Numbered from the stretch's first letter, positions 34,409-45,065 are shown. The stretch: DNA of 64,000 nt from Pseudidiomarina indica (GCF_900104245.1 NZ_FMXN01000003.1:1-64000), one strand, 5' to 3'. The notes: generated by a model from the sequence alone, not told the origin. A program made the numbers and translations.

Positions 34409-37111
34409 ATGTTAGGTAGTCTGTTTCGTAAGCTGTTTGGTAGTCGCAATGACCGTATTTTGAAAGGTCTGCAGAAAAAAGTGGTTCTGATTAATAATCT
34501 TGAGCCGCAATTTGAAGCCCTTACTGATGAAGAACTGAAGCAAAAAACCGCTGAGTTTAAGCAACGCCTTGCTGATGGAGCCTCCCTGGACGACTTGCTT
34601 GTAGAAGCATTTGCGACCGTACGCGAGGCATCGAAGCGGGTGTTTGGTATGCGTCACTTTGATGTGCAGTTGATTGGTGGGATGATCTTAAACGACAACC
34701 GGATTGCAGAAATGCGGACGGGGGAAGGGAAAACCTTAACCGCCACGTTGCCCGCCTATTTGAATGCCCTCACGGGGAAAGGGGTGCATATTGTTACGGT
34801 GAACGATTACTTAGCACGCCGTGACGCCGAGACCAACCGCCCGCTGTTTGAATTCTTGGGAATGACCGTTGCCTTCAATATCCCGGGCATGAATCCAATT
34901 GATAAGCGCGCTGCCTACACTGCAGATATCACCTACGGCACCAACAATGAATTTGGGTTTGATTACCTGCGCGATAACATGGCTTTCAGCCCTCAAGAAC
35001 GCGTCCAGAAAAGCCTGAACTACGCCATTGTGGATGAGGTTGACTCCATTTTAATCGACGAAGCTCGTACCCCATTAATTATTTCGGGTGCTGCCGAAGA
35101 CAGCTCTGAGCTCTATATTAAAATGAATGACATCGTGCCTTTGTTGAAGCGACAAGAGCATGAAGATACTGAAGAAAAGCGCGGCGATGGCGACTTTACC
35201 ATTGACGAAAAATCCAAACAGGTTCATTTGACCGAACATGGTCAAGAGCGTGTCGAAGAGCTGTTAAAGCAGCGCGGCATGTTAGGTGCTGAAGAATCAC
35301 TTTTCTCGGCTGCCAACATTACCTTATTACACCACGTAAATGCAGCATTGCGCGCACATCATCTGTTCCAACGTGACGTTGATTACATCATTAAAGACGG
35401 TCAAGTGGTTATTGTTGATGAGCACACGGGGCGGACCATGGAAGGCCGTCGTTGGTCTGAAGGTTTGCACCAAGCCGTGGAAGCCAAAGAAGGGGTGAAC
35501 ATTCAAAGTGAAAACCAAACATTGGCATCCATTACCTTCCAGAATTACTTCCGACTTTATAACAAGCTGGCGGGGATGACCGGAACCGCCGATACTGAGG
35601 CATTTGAGTTCCAGCATATTTACGGTTTGGAAACCGTGGTTATCCCAACCAACCGTCCGATGATTCGTGACGACCGTGCCGACTTGATTTTCCTGACCGC
35701 GGAAGAGAAATACGAAGCCATTGTGAAAGATATCGAAACTTGCCGTGAACAAAAACGGCCAGTCTTGGTGGGAACCATTTCGATCGAAAGCTCGGAGTTA
35801 CTGTCGAACTTATTGAACAAGCGAAAAATTCCTCATAGTGTCTTGAACGCTAAATTCCACGCACAAGAAGCCGAAATTGTTGCTCATGCTGGTTTACCAG
35901 GTGCTGTCACCATTGCAACAAACATGGCGGGACGGGGAACGGACATTGTTTTAGGTGGTAATTTGCAAGCCGAATTGGCGCAATTAACCGATGCTACCGC
36001 CGAGCAAATCGAGCAGGTGAAAGCCGAATGGCAGCAACGCCATGATGCGGTGATTGCAGCGGGTGGATTGCATATTATCGGGACAGAGCGTCATGAATCA
36101 CGCCGGATTGATAATCAGTTGCGTGGCCGTGCGGGCCGTCAAGGTGACCCAGGTTCGTCACGCTTCTATCTCTCATTAGAAGATGCCTTAATGCGGATGT
36201 TTGCTTCTGATCGGATGGCCGGCATGATGAAGCGTTTAGGCATGAAACCCGGTGAAGCAATTGAGCACCCATGGGTTAGCCGTGCGATTGAGAACGCCCA
36301 ACGTAAAGTTGAAGCACGTAACTTCGATATTCGGAAACAGTTGCTTGAGTTTGATGATGTGGCCAACGACCAACGTCGAGTGGTCTATGAGCAACGGAAC
36401 GCCTTGTTGGATGAGGGCGATATTTCAGAAACCATCGAAGTCATCCGCGAAGACGTGGTCGAGCAAGTGGTTGCTGAGTATATTCCACCTCAGTCATTGG
36501 TTGAAATGTGGAATGTCGCAGGGTTAGAAGACCGCTTACGTGCTGACTTTGCGATTGAATTACCGATTCAACAATGGCTCGAAGAAGAAAGCAGCATGGA
36601 TGACGTGCTGATCCGCGAGCGGGTTCTTGCTGCGTTACTGGAAGAGTATCAGCAGAAAGAGCAAGTCGTTGGCGCGCAGGTGCTCCGTCAATTTGAGAAA
36701 ACCATCATGTTGCAAAGCTTGGACATGCACTGGAAGGATCACTTAGCAGCCATGGACCACTTGCGTCAAGGAATTCACTTGCGTGGCTATGCGCAGAAAA
36801 ACCCGAAGCAAGAGTATAAGCGAGAAGCCTTTGAGCTCTTTGCTGATATGTTGGAAGCCTTGAAGCTCGAAGTCATTAGTATTCTGAGCAAAGTTCAAGT
36901 TCGTGCGCAAGAAGAAGTGGACGCGATTGAAGAAAAACGTCGTGCTGCCGATGCCGCACAAACGAAAGAGTTCCAACACGAAAGCTCACCCACCAGTGGT
37001 GCAGAACCATCTCCACAACAAGCTCGAGCGGCAACGGCGCAAGTCGGTCGTAATGAGCCATGTCCATGCGGTTCAGGGAAAAAATACAAGCACTGTCATG
37101 GTCGCATCTAA
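34409..37111 (+). CDS. secA: Preprotein translocase ATPase SecA
   Basis: SecA is the motor that pushes preproteins through SecYEG. The 900-residue protein has Walker [10 protein letters not shown], the preprotein-crosslinking domain, [31 protein letters not shown], the helical scaffold and wing domains, and a Cys-rich C-terminal zinc-binding tail ([17 protein letters not shown]) that contacts SecB and lipids. Length is normal. Its last 14 bases overlap the mutT start. Confidence 0.98.
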   Translation: MLGSLFRKLFGSRNDRILKGLQKKVVLINNLEPQFEALTDEELKQKTAEFKQRLADGASLDDLLVEAFATVREASKRVFGMRHFDVQLIGGMILNDNRIAEMRTGEGKTLTATLPAYLNALTGKGVHIVTVNDYLARRDAETNRPLFEFLGMTVAFNIPGMNPIDKRAAYTADITYGTNNEFGFDYLRDNMAFSPQERVQKSLNYAIVDEVDSILIDEARTPLIISGAAEDSSELYIKMNDIVPLLKRQEHEDTEEKRGDGDFTIDEKSKQVHLTEHGQERVEELLKQRGMLGAEESLFSAANITLLHHVNAALRAHHLFQRDVDYIIKDGQVVIVDEHTGRTMEGRRWSEGLHQAVEAKEGVNIQSENQTLASITFQNYFRLYNKLAGMTGTADTEAFEFQHIYGLETVVIPTNRPMIRDDRADLIFLTAEEKYEAIVKDIETCREQKRPVLVGTISIESSELLSNLLNKRKIPHSVLNAKFHAQEAEIVAHAGLPGAVTIATNMAGRGTDIVLGGNLQAELAQLTDATAEQIEQVKAEWQQRHDAVIAAGGLHIIGTERHESRRIDNQLRGRAGRQGDPGSSRFYLSLEDALMRMFASDRMAGMMKRLGMKPGEAIEHPWVSRAIENAQRKVEARNFDIRKQLLEFDDVANDQRRVVYEQRNALLDEGDISETIEVIREDVVEQVVAEYIPPQSLVEMWNVAGLEDRLRADFAIELPIQQWLEEESSMDDVLIRERVLAALLEEYQQKEQVVGAQVLRQFEKTIMLQSLDMHWKDHLAAMDHLRQGIHLRGYAQKNPKQEYKREAFELFADMLEALKLEVISILSKVQVRAQEEVDAIEEKRRAADAAQTKEFQHESSPTSGAEPSPQQARAATAQVGRNEPCPCGSGKKYKHCHGRI

Positions 37112-37520
37112 ACGCACACATGTGGCTGTCGGGGTGATTCTGAACCCCGACGGTCAAGTGTTTATTAGCCGTCGTCACGCTCATTTGCATCAAGGAAATA
37201 AATGGGAATTTCCTGGTGGCAAGGTTGAGGCGGGGGAAGACGTCTACCAAGCCTTATGTCGAGAGCTGCTAGAAGAGTGCAATATTCAAGTTAAAACAGC
37301 AGCTCCGTTCACCCTGATTAGCCATGATTATCCGGATAAGCAAGTGTTATTGGATGTGTGGTTGGTCACGGCATTTAGCGGACAGCCGCAGCAACAAGAA
37401 GGCCAAGAGTGGCGTTGGGTCGCGCGGCATGAATTGACGGCTTATCCCTTTCCTGTGGCGAATGAAATCATTATTGAACGACTCCAAGACGCGCCTGAAA
37501 TGTTAGGGGCAAAGGGCTAA
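37098..37520 (+). CDS. mutT: Nudix hydrolase MutT, 8-oxo-dGTP diphosphatase
   Basis: MutT removes oxidised dGTP from the nucleotide pool. The 140-residue product starts at 37098 inside the secA tail; no other start gives the family length. The Nudix box reads [20 protein letters not shown] followed by ECNI: all catalytic Glu residues and the RE pair are present, but the last conserved Gly is Asn (EECNI instead of EExGI). [13 protein letters not shown] matches the MutT core. The gene runs convergently into zapD with an 18-base overlap, and yacG, usually between them, is absent. Confidence 0.9.
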   Translation: MVASKRTHVAVGVILNPDGQVFISRRHAHLHQGNKWEFPGGKVEAGEDVYQALCRELLEECNIQVKTAAPFTLISHDYPDKQVLLDVWLVTAFSGQPQQQEGQEWRWVARHELTAYPFPVANEIIIERLQDAPEMLGAKG

Positions 37521-38279
37521 TTCAATTTCAATGTCTTCGTCCAATGACGCTTTACCGAGAATTGGTTCATAGCGTAAAAAGCGAATACTAAAGCGTTGTT
37601 TATGACCGGAGATAACCGGGTAGGCAGGCACCGTGGTCGGAATACGAATCCGTAAGAGACTGAGGGGCTCGATGGATTCTTGGATCAGGCCATTTTTCGC
37701 AATCACGGGACGGAAGTGTGCTTGACTGCGCATCAACTCTAATTCCAACGCCATGCCATGAGCTAAAACAGTCAGCTCTGACCACCATTGTTGGGTGTCG
37801 GCATCGCGTAGTGCTTGCGGCTGATGCAACCAGTAATGCAACTGCGGCACATCAAAGTTACAGGTTCCCCCAGGCATACCAAAACGCTGGCGCAAGGTGC
37901 TCAGCAGGCGATGCTGTTTCAATGAACTGCCCACGCGACTCATGGGTTGAATGGCGGCTAAGGCCTCACAGACTCGCGTTTGTGTTTGCTGTAGCTGCTC
38001 CAGATTAACGTCAGGATGTTGTGCCCATAGCTTGAGTTGGGTTTTACGACGCTCAAGATCTTTTTGTACATCGGTGCGGACGTCACTGCGTTCGCATAAT
38101 TCAACGATATCAAACAGCGCGCTAAAATAACGGGTGTAGTTGTACTGATCGACCGGGATCGACGGCTGTAAGGCCTGTAAAATATGTTCCAAGCGCAAAT
38201 AGGTGCGTACCCGCTCAAGCAGAGGGTACTCATAGATAATCGTCGGTTGTACGTGTTCTTGTGTCATCCGCTCTATCAT
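37503..38279 (-). CDS. zapD: Cell division protein ZapD
   Basis: ZapD crosslinks FtsZ filaments by binding the FtsZ C-terminal peptide. The 258-residue product has the family N-terminus IIYEYPLLERVRTYLRLEHI, a helical domain, and the beta-domain sequences SFKQHRL-like SSLKQHRLLSTLRQRFGMPG and CNFDVPQLHYWL. Start choice is unsure: ATG 38279 (after AGGGG, close) or ATG 38267 (MTQEHVQ). It follows coaE with a 12-base gap. Confidence 0.93.
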   Translation of the reverse strand: MIERMTQEHVQPTIIYEYPLLERVRTYLRLEHILQALQPSIPVDQYNYTRYFSALFDIVELCERSDVRTDVQKDLERRKTQLKLWAQHPDVNLEQLQQTQTRVCEALAAIQPMSRVGSSLKQHRLLSTLRQRFGMPGGTCNFDVPQLHYWLHQPQALRDADTQQWWSELTVLAHGMALELELMRSQAHFRPVIAKNGLIQESIEPLSLLRIRIPTTVPAYPVISGHKQRFSIRFLRYEPILGKASLDEDIEIELALCP

Positions 38280-38291
38280 AACCCCTTAACA

Positions 38292-38909
38292 CTAAGATTC
38301 AATCATTGACGGCGTTGACTGTGCTAAGTGTAAGTAAAGTTCATGTAACCGTTCGACCTGTGGAATCAGATTTTGTTCAGTTGTATTGTTATCAATGATG
38401 TCGTGTGCTGCTGCAAGTCGGTCAGCGCGGCTAGCTTGAGCCGCCATAATGGCATTGACTTGCTCTAGAGGCACGCTGTCTCGCCGCTGGGTACGCTCGC
38501 GTTGCAATGCTGGGCTCACATCAACTACTGCAACCCGATCGCAAAGGGCGGTTAACCCGTTTTCCACCAACAAAGGCGCGGATAAAATCACATAAGGTGA
38601 TTGGGCGCGATGAAGGGCGGCCAGTAGCTCTTGTCGGATAAGCGGATGGGTAAGCTGATTGAGCCAGGCTTTATCTTCAGGGTGAGAAAAAACCCGTTCT
38701 CGCAACCAGGCACGATTCAATTCGCCATTCTGCTGCAGCGCATCGTTGCCAAAACGCTGGGCAATTGCAGTGAGCGCTTCCCCGCCAACGTGCATGATTC
38801 CACGAGCAATGACGTCGGCATCCACCACGGTGATGCCGTATTTTTCAAAGAGCCGAGTGACTGTGGATTTGCCACTGCCAATGCCCCCAGTGATCCCAAC
38901 AATAAACAT
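38292..38909 (-). CDS. coaE: Dephospho-CoA kinase
   Basis: CoaE catalyses the last step of coenzyme A synthesis, phosphorylating the 3'-OH of dephospho-CoA. The 205-residue P-loop kinase begins MFIVGITGGIGSGKSTVTRL, has VVDADVIAR, and the lid RTQRRDSVPLEQVNAIMAAQ. Its ATG overlaps the end of pilD by one base, so it is part of the pilus-gene transcript. Confidence 0.96.
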   Translation of the reverse strand: MFIVGITGGIGSGKSTVTRLFEKYGITVVDADVIARGIMHVGGEALTAIAQRFGNDALQQNGELNRAWLRERVFSHPEDKAWLNQLTHPLIRQELLAALHRAQSPYVILSAPLLVENGLTALCDRVAVVDVSPALQRERTQRRDSVPLEQVNAIMAAQASRADRLAAAHDIIDNNTTEQNLIPQVERLHELYLHLAQSTPSMIES

Positions 38910-39775
38910 TACCGCATCACCCAGTTAAGATACATGCTCAGGAGCGGGTGGCCCCATAGCAAGGCGATGGTTCCCCCAAGAATTAAAAACGGCCCGAACG
39001 GAATTGGCTGCCCCTGCCGTTGTTGAACTCGTTGCCAAATCATTCCAATCACGGCGCCCGTGACCGCGGCGGCAATCACGGTCACGGGCAACAGTTGGGC
39101 GCCATGCCAAGCGCCAAAGGCTGCCAGCAATTTAAAGTCACCGTAGCCCATGCCGTCTTTGCCAGTGAGCAATTTAAATGCCCAGAACACTGCCCATAAG
39201 GATAAGTAACCGAGCATGGCGCCGAGCACTGCATCAGCAAGTGGAATAGAGCCACCGTACCAGGCCCACGCCAGCCCTGACCATAATACCAAGTAGGTGA
39301 GTTGATCAGGCAGTAGCATGTGGTCCAAATCGATGAAGAATAAGGCGATAAGCAAACAAGCTAACCACGCATACACCAAGCTCGTTAAACTGACCCCAAA
39401 ATACCAAGCAATGATGGCAAAAATAATCCCGGTAGCTAATTCAATGAGCGGATAACGAGCGGCAATTGGCGTGTGACAATGGCGGCATTTGGCCTTGAGC
39501 ATCAACCAACTGAGCACCGGAATATTGTCATACCAAGCAATGAGAGTGTGGCACTGTGGGCATTGTGAACGGGGAACTGCCAGATTAAAGCGGGCACTTT
39601 CTTGAATTCCGGTACTCCCCTGTAATGCGGCACATTCGTGTGCCCATTGGCGTTGTAACATGACTGGTAAACGTGCAATCACGACATTTAAGAAGCTGCC
39701 AATGATCACGCCTAAGACCAATCCAGTGGTCGCGACCCAGAGATTATGAGTGGGGAGGGAGATTATCCAATCCAT
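38909..39775 (-). CDS. pilD: Type IV prepilin peptidase/N-methyltransferase PilD
   Basis: PilD cleaves the leader of type IV pilins and type II secretion pseudopilins and methylates the new N-terminus. The 288-residue inner-membrane protein has the cytoplasmic zinc-type Cys pairs CPQC and CRHC, the N-methylation domain, and the two aspartyl protease sites in FIDLDHMLLPD and GMGYGDFKLLA. About eight membrane helices are visible. It is directly adjacent to pilC. Confidence 0.96.
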   Translation of the reverse strand: MDWIISLPTHNLWVATTGLVLGVIIGSFLNVVIARLPVMLQRQWAHECAALQGSTGIQESARFNLAVPRSQCPQCHTLIAWYDNIPVLSWLMLKAKCRHCHTPIAARYPLIELATGIIFAIIAWYFGVSLTSLVYAWLACLLIALFFIDLDHMLLPDQLTYLVLWSGLAWAWYGGSIPLADAVLGAMLGYLSLWAVFWAFKLLTGKDGMGYGDFKLLAAFGAWHGAQLLPVTVIAAAVTGAVIGMIWQRVQQRQGQPIPFGPFLILGGTIALLWGHPLLSMYLNWVMR

Positions 39776-40855
39776 TTAGCCAATCACCTTGTTTAATGAA
39801 AAAATAGGAAGATACATTGCCACAATCAAGCTGCCGACTAAACCCCCAATCACCACCATAAAAAGTGGTTCTAGCATGCGCGTCAACTGACTGATGAGTT
39901 CTTGTGCTTCGCGTTCATAGATGGCTGCCATTTTATTAAGCATAGCATCCAAACTACCTGATTCCTCACCAATAAAAATCATTTGTATCAGTAAATCAGG
40001 AAATATTTCTTGATGTTGTAAAGCGGCATGCAGCTGAATGCCTTGGGCAACTTGATAATGCACTTGCGCCAACTGGTGTTGATAGTATTGATTGCCGCAC
40101 GCATTGGCGCTTGACTGCAGGGCGGATAACATCGGTACACCAGCGTGCAGGGTGATGGCCAAGGTGCGGGTAAAGCGCGCTAAAATCATGCGCTGTATGA
40201 GCGGCCCGAGCCAGGGTAAGCGTAGTACCAGCGTGTCCCATCGTCGTTGTTGCTGGCGGTGACGCCGATAATGACGACGGGCCAACAAGATACTAAGGAC
40301 ACTCCCGCCTAGCAGCAGTGCCCCATAACGTTGCACCCACGCAGACAACTGCAATACCTGTTGAGTGAGCCAAGGTAAAGGCGCCCCAAAATCTGCAAAC
40401 ACCGCTGCGAATTGTGGGACCACATACACCAGCAACAGGCTGGTCACCAACACAGCAAAGATCAAAATAGCAACGGGATACCAGCACGCCTGCCGAACTT
40501 GCCGACGAGCCTGCGCTACTTGCTCGCGGTAATCGGCCACTTGGCTGAAGAGTTGTTCCAGTTGGCCTGTTTGCTCCCCACAGGCGATTAAATCGCAATA
40601 CAGCGCATCAAAATGAATCGGGTGTTGACGCAATGCTTGGGTCAAGGTCGCCCCCATTTTAACGGCCGCCGCCAATTGCTGTAGGAGTTGTTGCACGCCG
40701 TGATGGCGATGCCCCTGAGCCATTAACTCCAAGGCGTTGACCACTGGAATGCCGGCCCCCAGTAAGGTGGCCAGTTGGCGCGTCAACGCGAGGATATCAC
40801 TTGGGCGAATGGGTTCCTGACGCTGCCGGCGGCGGGGTGGGGTGAGTGTGGTCAT
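39776..40855 (-). CDS. pilC: Type IV pilus inner-membrane platform protein PilC
   Basis: PilC connects the assembly ATPase to the growing pilus at the inner membrane. The 359-residue protein has two T2SF domains (about 20-140 and 222-345), with membrane helices near 119-140, 165-190 and 330-352. The sequences LLGAGIPVVNALELMA and LHAGVPMLSALQSSA mark the repeats, and FIGEESGSLDAML is typical. It is about 40 residues shorter than canonical PilC, mainly at the N-terminus, more like E. coli HofC. It overlaps pilB by four bases. Confidence 0.93.
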   Translation of the reverse strand: MTTLTPPRRRQRQEPIRPSDILALTRQLATLLGAGIPVVNALELMAQGHRHHGVQQLLQQLAAAVKMGATLTQALRQHPIHFDALYCDLIACGEQTGQLEQLFSQVADYREQVAQARRQVRQACWYPVAILIFAVLVTSLLLVYVVPQFAAVFADFGAPLPWLTQQVLQLSAWVQRYGALLLGGSVLSILLARRHYRRHRQQQRRWDTLVLRLPWLGPLIQRMILARFTRTLAITLHAGVPMLSALQSSANACGNQYYQHQLAQVHYQVAQGIQLHAALQHQEIFPDLLIQMIFIGEESGSLDAMLNKMAAIYEREAQELISQLTRMLEPLFMVVIGGLVGSLIVAMYLPIFSLNKVIG

Positions 40856-42036
40856 GGTGTGCCAGCGGCCGCTGCTGAGGTTATGCCATGGCCAACCACT
40901 CGATTTGCTTCGGCCAAACTCATGACGCCTGCCGCAACGTGCATGAGCGCCGCGGTTCGCAAGTGAATAAAGCCCGCTTCGGCGGCGTAGGTTTGAATGG
41001 CTGTGGCACTGGCTTGCTGCAAAATAAGATCCCGTAATACAGGTGTCATGGGGAGCACTTCAAAGATGCCAATGCGGGCGCGGTATCCATCCGTGCAATG
41101 GTCGCAACCGACGGCTTGGTACAAGTTAAGGGGCGGCAAATCTGGGTGGTTGAGCCCTTGACGAGTCAGCTCTGCTGCAGGGAGTAACTCGGGCGCTTTG
41201 CATGCCTGACACAAACACCGAGCGAGGCGTTGGGCGATAATAAATTGCAATGAGCTGGCTAAGTTGTAGGCCGCTAACCCCATTTGCTGCAATCGGATTA
41301 CTGCTTCTGCGGCTGAATTGGTATGCAGGGTGGATAATACCAGGTGCCCCGTTTGCGCTGCTTTGACGGCGATTTCGGCGGTATCCTGATCACGGATCTC
41401 GCCCACCATAATCACGTCAGGGTCTTGGCGTAAAAACGCCCGCAAAGCGTGGCTGAAGGTTAGCCCGGTTTTTACGTGAATGGCGACTTGGTTCACCCCC
41501 GGCACGCTCATTTCTACGGGGTCTTCGGCGGTGGCGATATTGCGGCTGCTGGTATTCAGTAGAGCTAATCCGGCATATAAGGTTAAGGTTTTACCGGAAC
41601 CGGTAGGGCCGGTCACTAAAATCATCCCTTGGGGTTGATGCAAGGCTTGTCGGTAGAGGGTTTGCTGGGACTCCGTTAAACCCAATTGCTCTAAACCGGG
41701 AATGGCAGTTGCTTGCTGTTGCACCCGCAACACAATTTTTTCTCCATGCTGAGTCGGTAGCGTGCTGATTCGGAAGTCAACAGAGCCATGCTGCGGAGAA
41801 CTCAATTGCAAGCGCCCGTCTTGAGGCAAGCGGCGTTCGGCAATATCGAGTTGGGCCATGACTTTAAGACGGGCAGCTATTTGACTCGCTTGTTGCAACG
41901 GGGGGCGAGCGACCTCATACAAGATACCATCAATCCGAAAACGGATTCGATAATGCTCGGCGTAGGGTTCAAAGTGCAGATCCGAAGCGCCGCGTTGAAT
42001 GGCTTGCTGCAGGAGCTCATCGAGGTAATGAATCAT
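40852..42036 (-). CDS. pilB: Short type IV pilus assembly ATPase PilB (HofB-like)
   Basis: This hexameric ATPase powers pilus extension. The start at 42036 (MIHYLDELLQQ) follows AAAGGGG and gives 394 residues; an earlier in-frame ATG at 42114 would overlap pilA. Walker A is GPTGSGKT, the Asp box and Walker B region are VMVGEIRDQDTAEIA-like (IMVGEIRDQDTAEIA), and a zinc-type tetracysteine (CQAC / CDHC) is present. The N-terminal MshEN/N1 domain of about 170 residues found in most PilB, which in some binds c-di-GMP, is missing. Confidence 0.93.
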   Translation of the reverse strand: MIHYLDELLQQAIQRGASDLHFEPYAEHYRIRFRIDGILYEVARPPLQQASQIAARLKVMAQLDIAERRLPQDGRLQLSSPQHGSVDFRISTLPTQHGEKIVLRVQQQATAIPGLEQLGLTESQQTLYRQALHQPQGMILVTGPTGSGKTLTLYAGLALLNTSSRNIATAEDPVEMSVPGVNQVAIHVKTGLTFSHALRAFLRQDPDVIMVGEIRDQDTAEIAVKAAQTGHLVLSTLHTNSAAEAVIRLQQMGLAAYNLASSLQFIIAQRLARCLCQACKAPELLPAAELTRQGLNHPDLPPLNLYQAVGCDHCTDGYRARIGIFEVLPMTPVLRDLILQQASATAIQTYAAEAGFIHLRTAALMHVAAGVMSLAEANRVVGHGITSAAAAGTP

Positions 42037-42049
42037 TCGCTTAGCCCCT

Positions 42050-42553
42050 TTAATAGCTGGGCGCGGTTGGGCGATGCCCCAGCGAATTACGACAGCCGTC
42101 AACGCGCGATTCATGGTGTTGTGGATCCCAATCTGAGCAGTTCAAATGCCAACTCATGCCAATGCCAGCAAGGGGAATTGGAATGAGCTCAACCTGCAGG
42201 AAAGCGCCGGTGGCCGCAACGGCATCAAGGGTGGCTTGCACAACATAAGCGCTGCCGAGGGTCCATTGTTGGGGAATAACCACCTGCTGTAACCCTTGTA
42301 CTTGCTGGGCTTGGGTAATCGCTGGGGGAATACCTGCCTGCCCAGCCACACAGCGTTGCCAGCTGCCATGGGTTTGATAGCACATGGTTAACGCGGTTTT
42401 ATAGGAGGCCAAGGCAACGAGCCCTGTCGCTGCTTTAGCGCGTTGGGTATAGTCACTGTACATGGGAATTGCAACTGCGGCTAAGATGCCAATGATGGCA
42501 ACCACAATCATTAATTCAATGAGGGTAAATCCGTGAAGGCGATAGCTGCTCAT
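42050..42553 (-). CDS. pilA: Type IVa major pilin
   Basis: The 167-residue prepilin has a short leader (MSSYRLHG) cut before F9, then [20 protein letters not shown] with the essential Glu at mature position 5. The globular part has two Cys in LNCSDWD and DGC, separated by 14 residues, which would form the C-terminal disulfide loop. About 16 further residues follow ([13 protein letters not shown]), an unusually long tail. It is the first gene of pilA-pilB-pilC-pilD-coaE-zapD. Confidence 0.93.
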   Translation of the reverse strand: MSSYRLHGFTLIELMIVVAIIGILAAVAIPMYSDYTQRAKAATGLVALASYKTALTMCYQTHGSWQRCVAGQAGIPPAITQAQQVQGLQQVVIPQQWTLGSAYVVQATLDAVAATGAFLQVELIPIPLAGIGMSWHLNCSDWDPQHHESRVDGCRNSLGHRPTAPSY

Positions 42554-42581
42554 GCCAAACTCCTAAATCCATTTGGGAGGT

Positions 42582-42612
42582 GCGGGTGGACGGCAACCAC
42601 CTTACCACCCGC
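42582..42612. terminator. Hairpin between nadC and pilA
   Basis: GCGGGTGG (42582-42589) pairs with CCACCCGC (42605-42612). It lies between the nadC stop and the pilA start on the reverse strand and may reduce readthrough or act in the pilA leader. There is no U-run. Confidence 0.4.
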
Positions 42613-42636
42613 TGAGCAGCCGTCAAATGCTGGGAG

Positions 42637-43518
<882 letters not shown>

Positions 43519-43643
43519 TTACTAAATTGTGGCATGGTTCCTATTGTAGGGCGGTGATGAACGGTACACAAGAACCGCTTGCATTACTTTGTGAAGAAGA
43601 AAGTTGACAGGCAGGGTTCTGATCGGGTTAATGGAGAACCTAA

Positions 43644-44231
43644 ATGGCGAAACAGAAATCAGAATCTATGCTTAATAATGGCTGGTTAACAGATGCGGTG
43701 CAGCGGCCATCCCCTCACGCCGACGAGCGACCTGATCCCCATGATATTAGTTTGTTGGTCGTGCATGGGATTAGCCTTCCGGCCGGTGAGTTTGGGGGGC
43801 CTTATGTGGATGACTTGTTTATGGGAACCTTGGATCCTCAAGCACATCCCGACTTTGCTCCCTTAGCAGGGCTGCGAGTATCGGCCCATTGTTTTATTCG
43901 GCGTGACGGTGAACTCGTGCAATATGTGCCTTTTCATCGGCGCGCGTGGCACGCAGGACGCTCGCATTATTGTGGACGGCGGCGGTGTAACGATTTTAGT
44001 ATAGGCATTGAGCTGGAAGGAACGGACCATACGCCTTATACCGAGGCTCAATATCAGCGTTTGGCTGACGTTGCTGCATTACTGATTCAGCACTATCCTG
44101 CTTTAACGCGGCATCGTATTGTGGGGCATCAACATATTGCCCCAGTGCGTAAAACAGACCCAGGTCCCGCGTTTGAATGGGCGCATTTTTATCACTTGGT
44201 GAACAAAAAGGTAGCATCATGTACTTGTTAA
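43644..44231 (+). CDS. ampD: 1,6-anhydro-N-acetylmuramyl-L-alanine amidase AmpD
   Basis: AmpD is the cytoplasmic zinc amidase that recycles anhydro-muropeptides and so keeps AmpC beta-lactamase inducers low. The 195-residue product has LLVVHGISLPAGEFGGPYV (H41), FSIGIELEGTD and GHQHIAPVRKTDPGPAFEW (H162, D172). These are the three zinc ligands of the family. The start at 43644 follows GGAGA at seven bases. Its last 13 bases overlap ampE. Confidence 0.96.
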   Translation: MAKQKSESMLNNGWLTDAVQRPSPHADERPDPHDISLLVVHGISLPAGEFGGPYVDDLFMGTLDPQAHPDFAPLAGLRVSAHCFIRRDGELVQYVPFHRRAWHAGRSHYCGRRRCNDFSIGIELEGTDHTPYTEAQYQRLADVAALLIQHYPALTRHRIVGHQHIAPVRKTDPGPAFEWAHFYHLVNKKVASCTC

Positions 44232-45001
44232 CAATCTTGCTGGCGTATTCGTTGGAACGAACCTTTAGGTTTACCCGAAACCTGCATTGGCGACGGATTA
44301 TTTTACGTTGGCAACATTGGCAAATTAGCCATACCAAGCTCGAAAATTGGCGCCAGCACGAATTAGGATATGTGCTGTGGGCGCTGATTCCTGCGTTAGG
44401 AATCGGGTTCCTGTTACTGCTGTTCAATCATACCTTGTTGACGTTTATCGTGAGTGTGGCGGGCATGTTAAGTGCCATTCAAGCACCTACCGCACGGCAC
44501 GCGTACCAGCGCTACCTTGCCGCAACAGCGGACGATGATGAGGACGAACAAGAACGTCAGTATCAACGCTTACGGCAAGCCTCGGGTCGGCATGAGTCAG
44601 CGCCGGTGGAACATTATCTATTATGGATTCATTTGCGGCATTATTTTGCCGTGATGATTTATTTTATGCTGTTCGGCGTGACCGGAGCGTTGGTTTATGC
44701 CACGTTGCGCGATATGCGCCATAGCCGCCATCCCCATTGGCAGACCGTGAACCAAGTGATTGATTGGTTGCCGACACGGTTAATGACGCTGGGCATGTTG
44801 TTGGTGGGGAACTTCTCTGCCGCGGCGGCGAGTTGGTTAAATTCAATTGGCAATAAGCCCCAGAATAACTTTATTGCGCTCACAAAAGTTGCAGAAAAAG
44901 CCGAATCATTGACTGCTCTGACCACTGTGGCACTCATAAAACGTAATTTCTTGTTGTATATCGTATTTGCCGCACTTTTAACCATCGGTGGATGGCTTTA
45001 G
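44219..45001 (+). CDS. ampE: AmpE-like inner-membrane protein
   Basis: AmpE is a multi-pass membrane protein of unclear function paired with AmpD. The 260-residue product starts at 44219 (MYLLTILLAYSLERT) inside the end of ampD. It has four hydrophobic segments (about 44-80, 140-165, 180-200 and 240-260) and the family-type sequence TLRDMRHSRHPHW, then WLPTRLMTLGMLLVGNF. Position and topology support the name; sequence conservation is moderate. Confidence 0.88.
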   Translation: MYLLTILLAYSLERTFRFTRNLHWRRIILRWQHWQISHTKLENWRQHELGYVLWALIPALGIGFLLLLFNHTLLTFIVSVAGMLSAIQAPTARHAYQRYLAATADDDEDEQERQYQRLRQASGRHESAPVEHYLLWIHLRHYFAVMIYFMLFGVTGALVYATLRDMRHSRHPHWQTVNQVIDWLPTRLMTLGMLLVGNFSAAAASWLNSIGNKPQNNFIALTKVAEKAESLTALTTVALIKRNFLLYIVFAALLTIGGWL

Positions 45002-45044
45002 TCGCATTCTAGTTGGCTTTTTCTGAGGTCTGATCTACAATTGC

Positions 45045-45053
45045 TGGTATATT
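45045..45053 (+). promoter_or_regulatory. Extended -10 element of the pdhR-aceEF operon
   Basis: TGG followed by TATATT (45048-45053) forms an extended -10. I see no good -35. It overlaps the PdhR box immediately downstream, so bound PdhR would block RNA polymerase. Confidence 0.45.
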
Positions 45054-45065
45054 GGTATGACCAAT
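45051..45065. promoter_or_regulatory. PdhR operator
   Basis: ATTGGT-ATG-ACCAAT is a perfect 15-base palindrome equal to the known PdhR consensus (ATTGGTNNNACCAAT). It sits 35 bases before the pdhR start at 45100 and overlaps the -10, predicting repression of pdhR-aceE-aceF that is relieved by pyruvate. Confidence 0.85.

Noticed and set aside
42036-42114. Upstream start for pilB giving 420 residues
   Set aside because: It would run into the pilA coding end, and the internal ATG at 42036 has a better ribosome site and matches the start of the HofB-like core.
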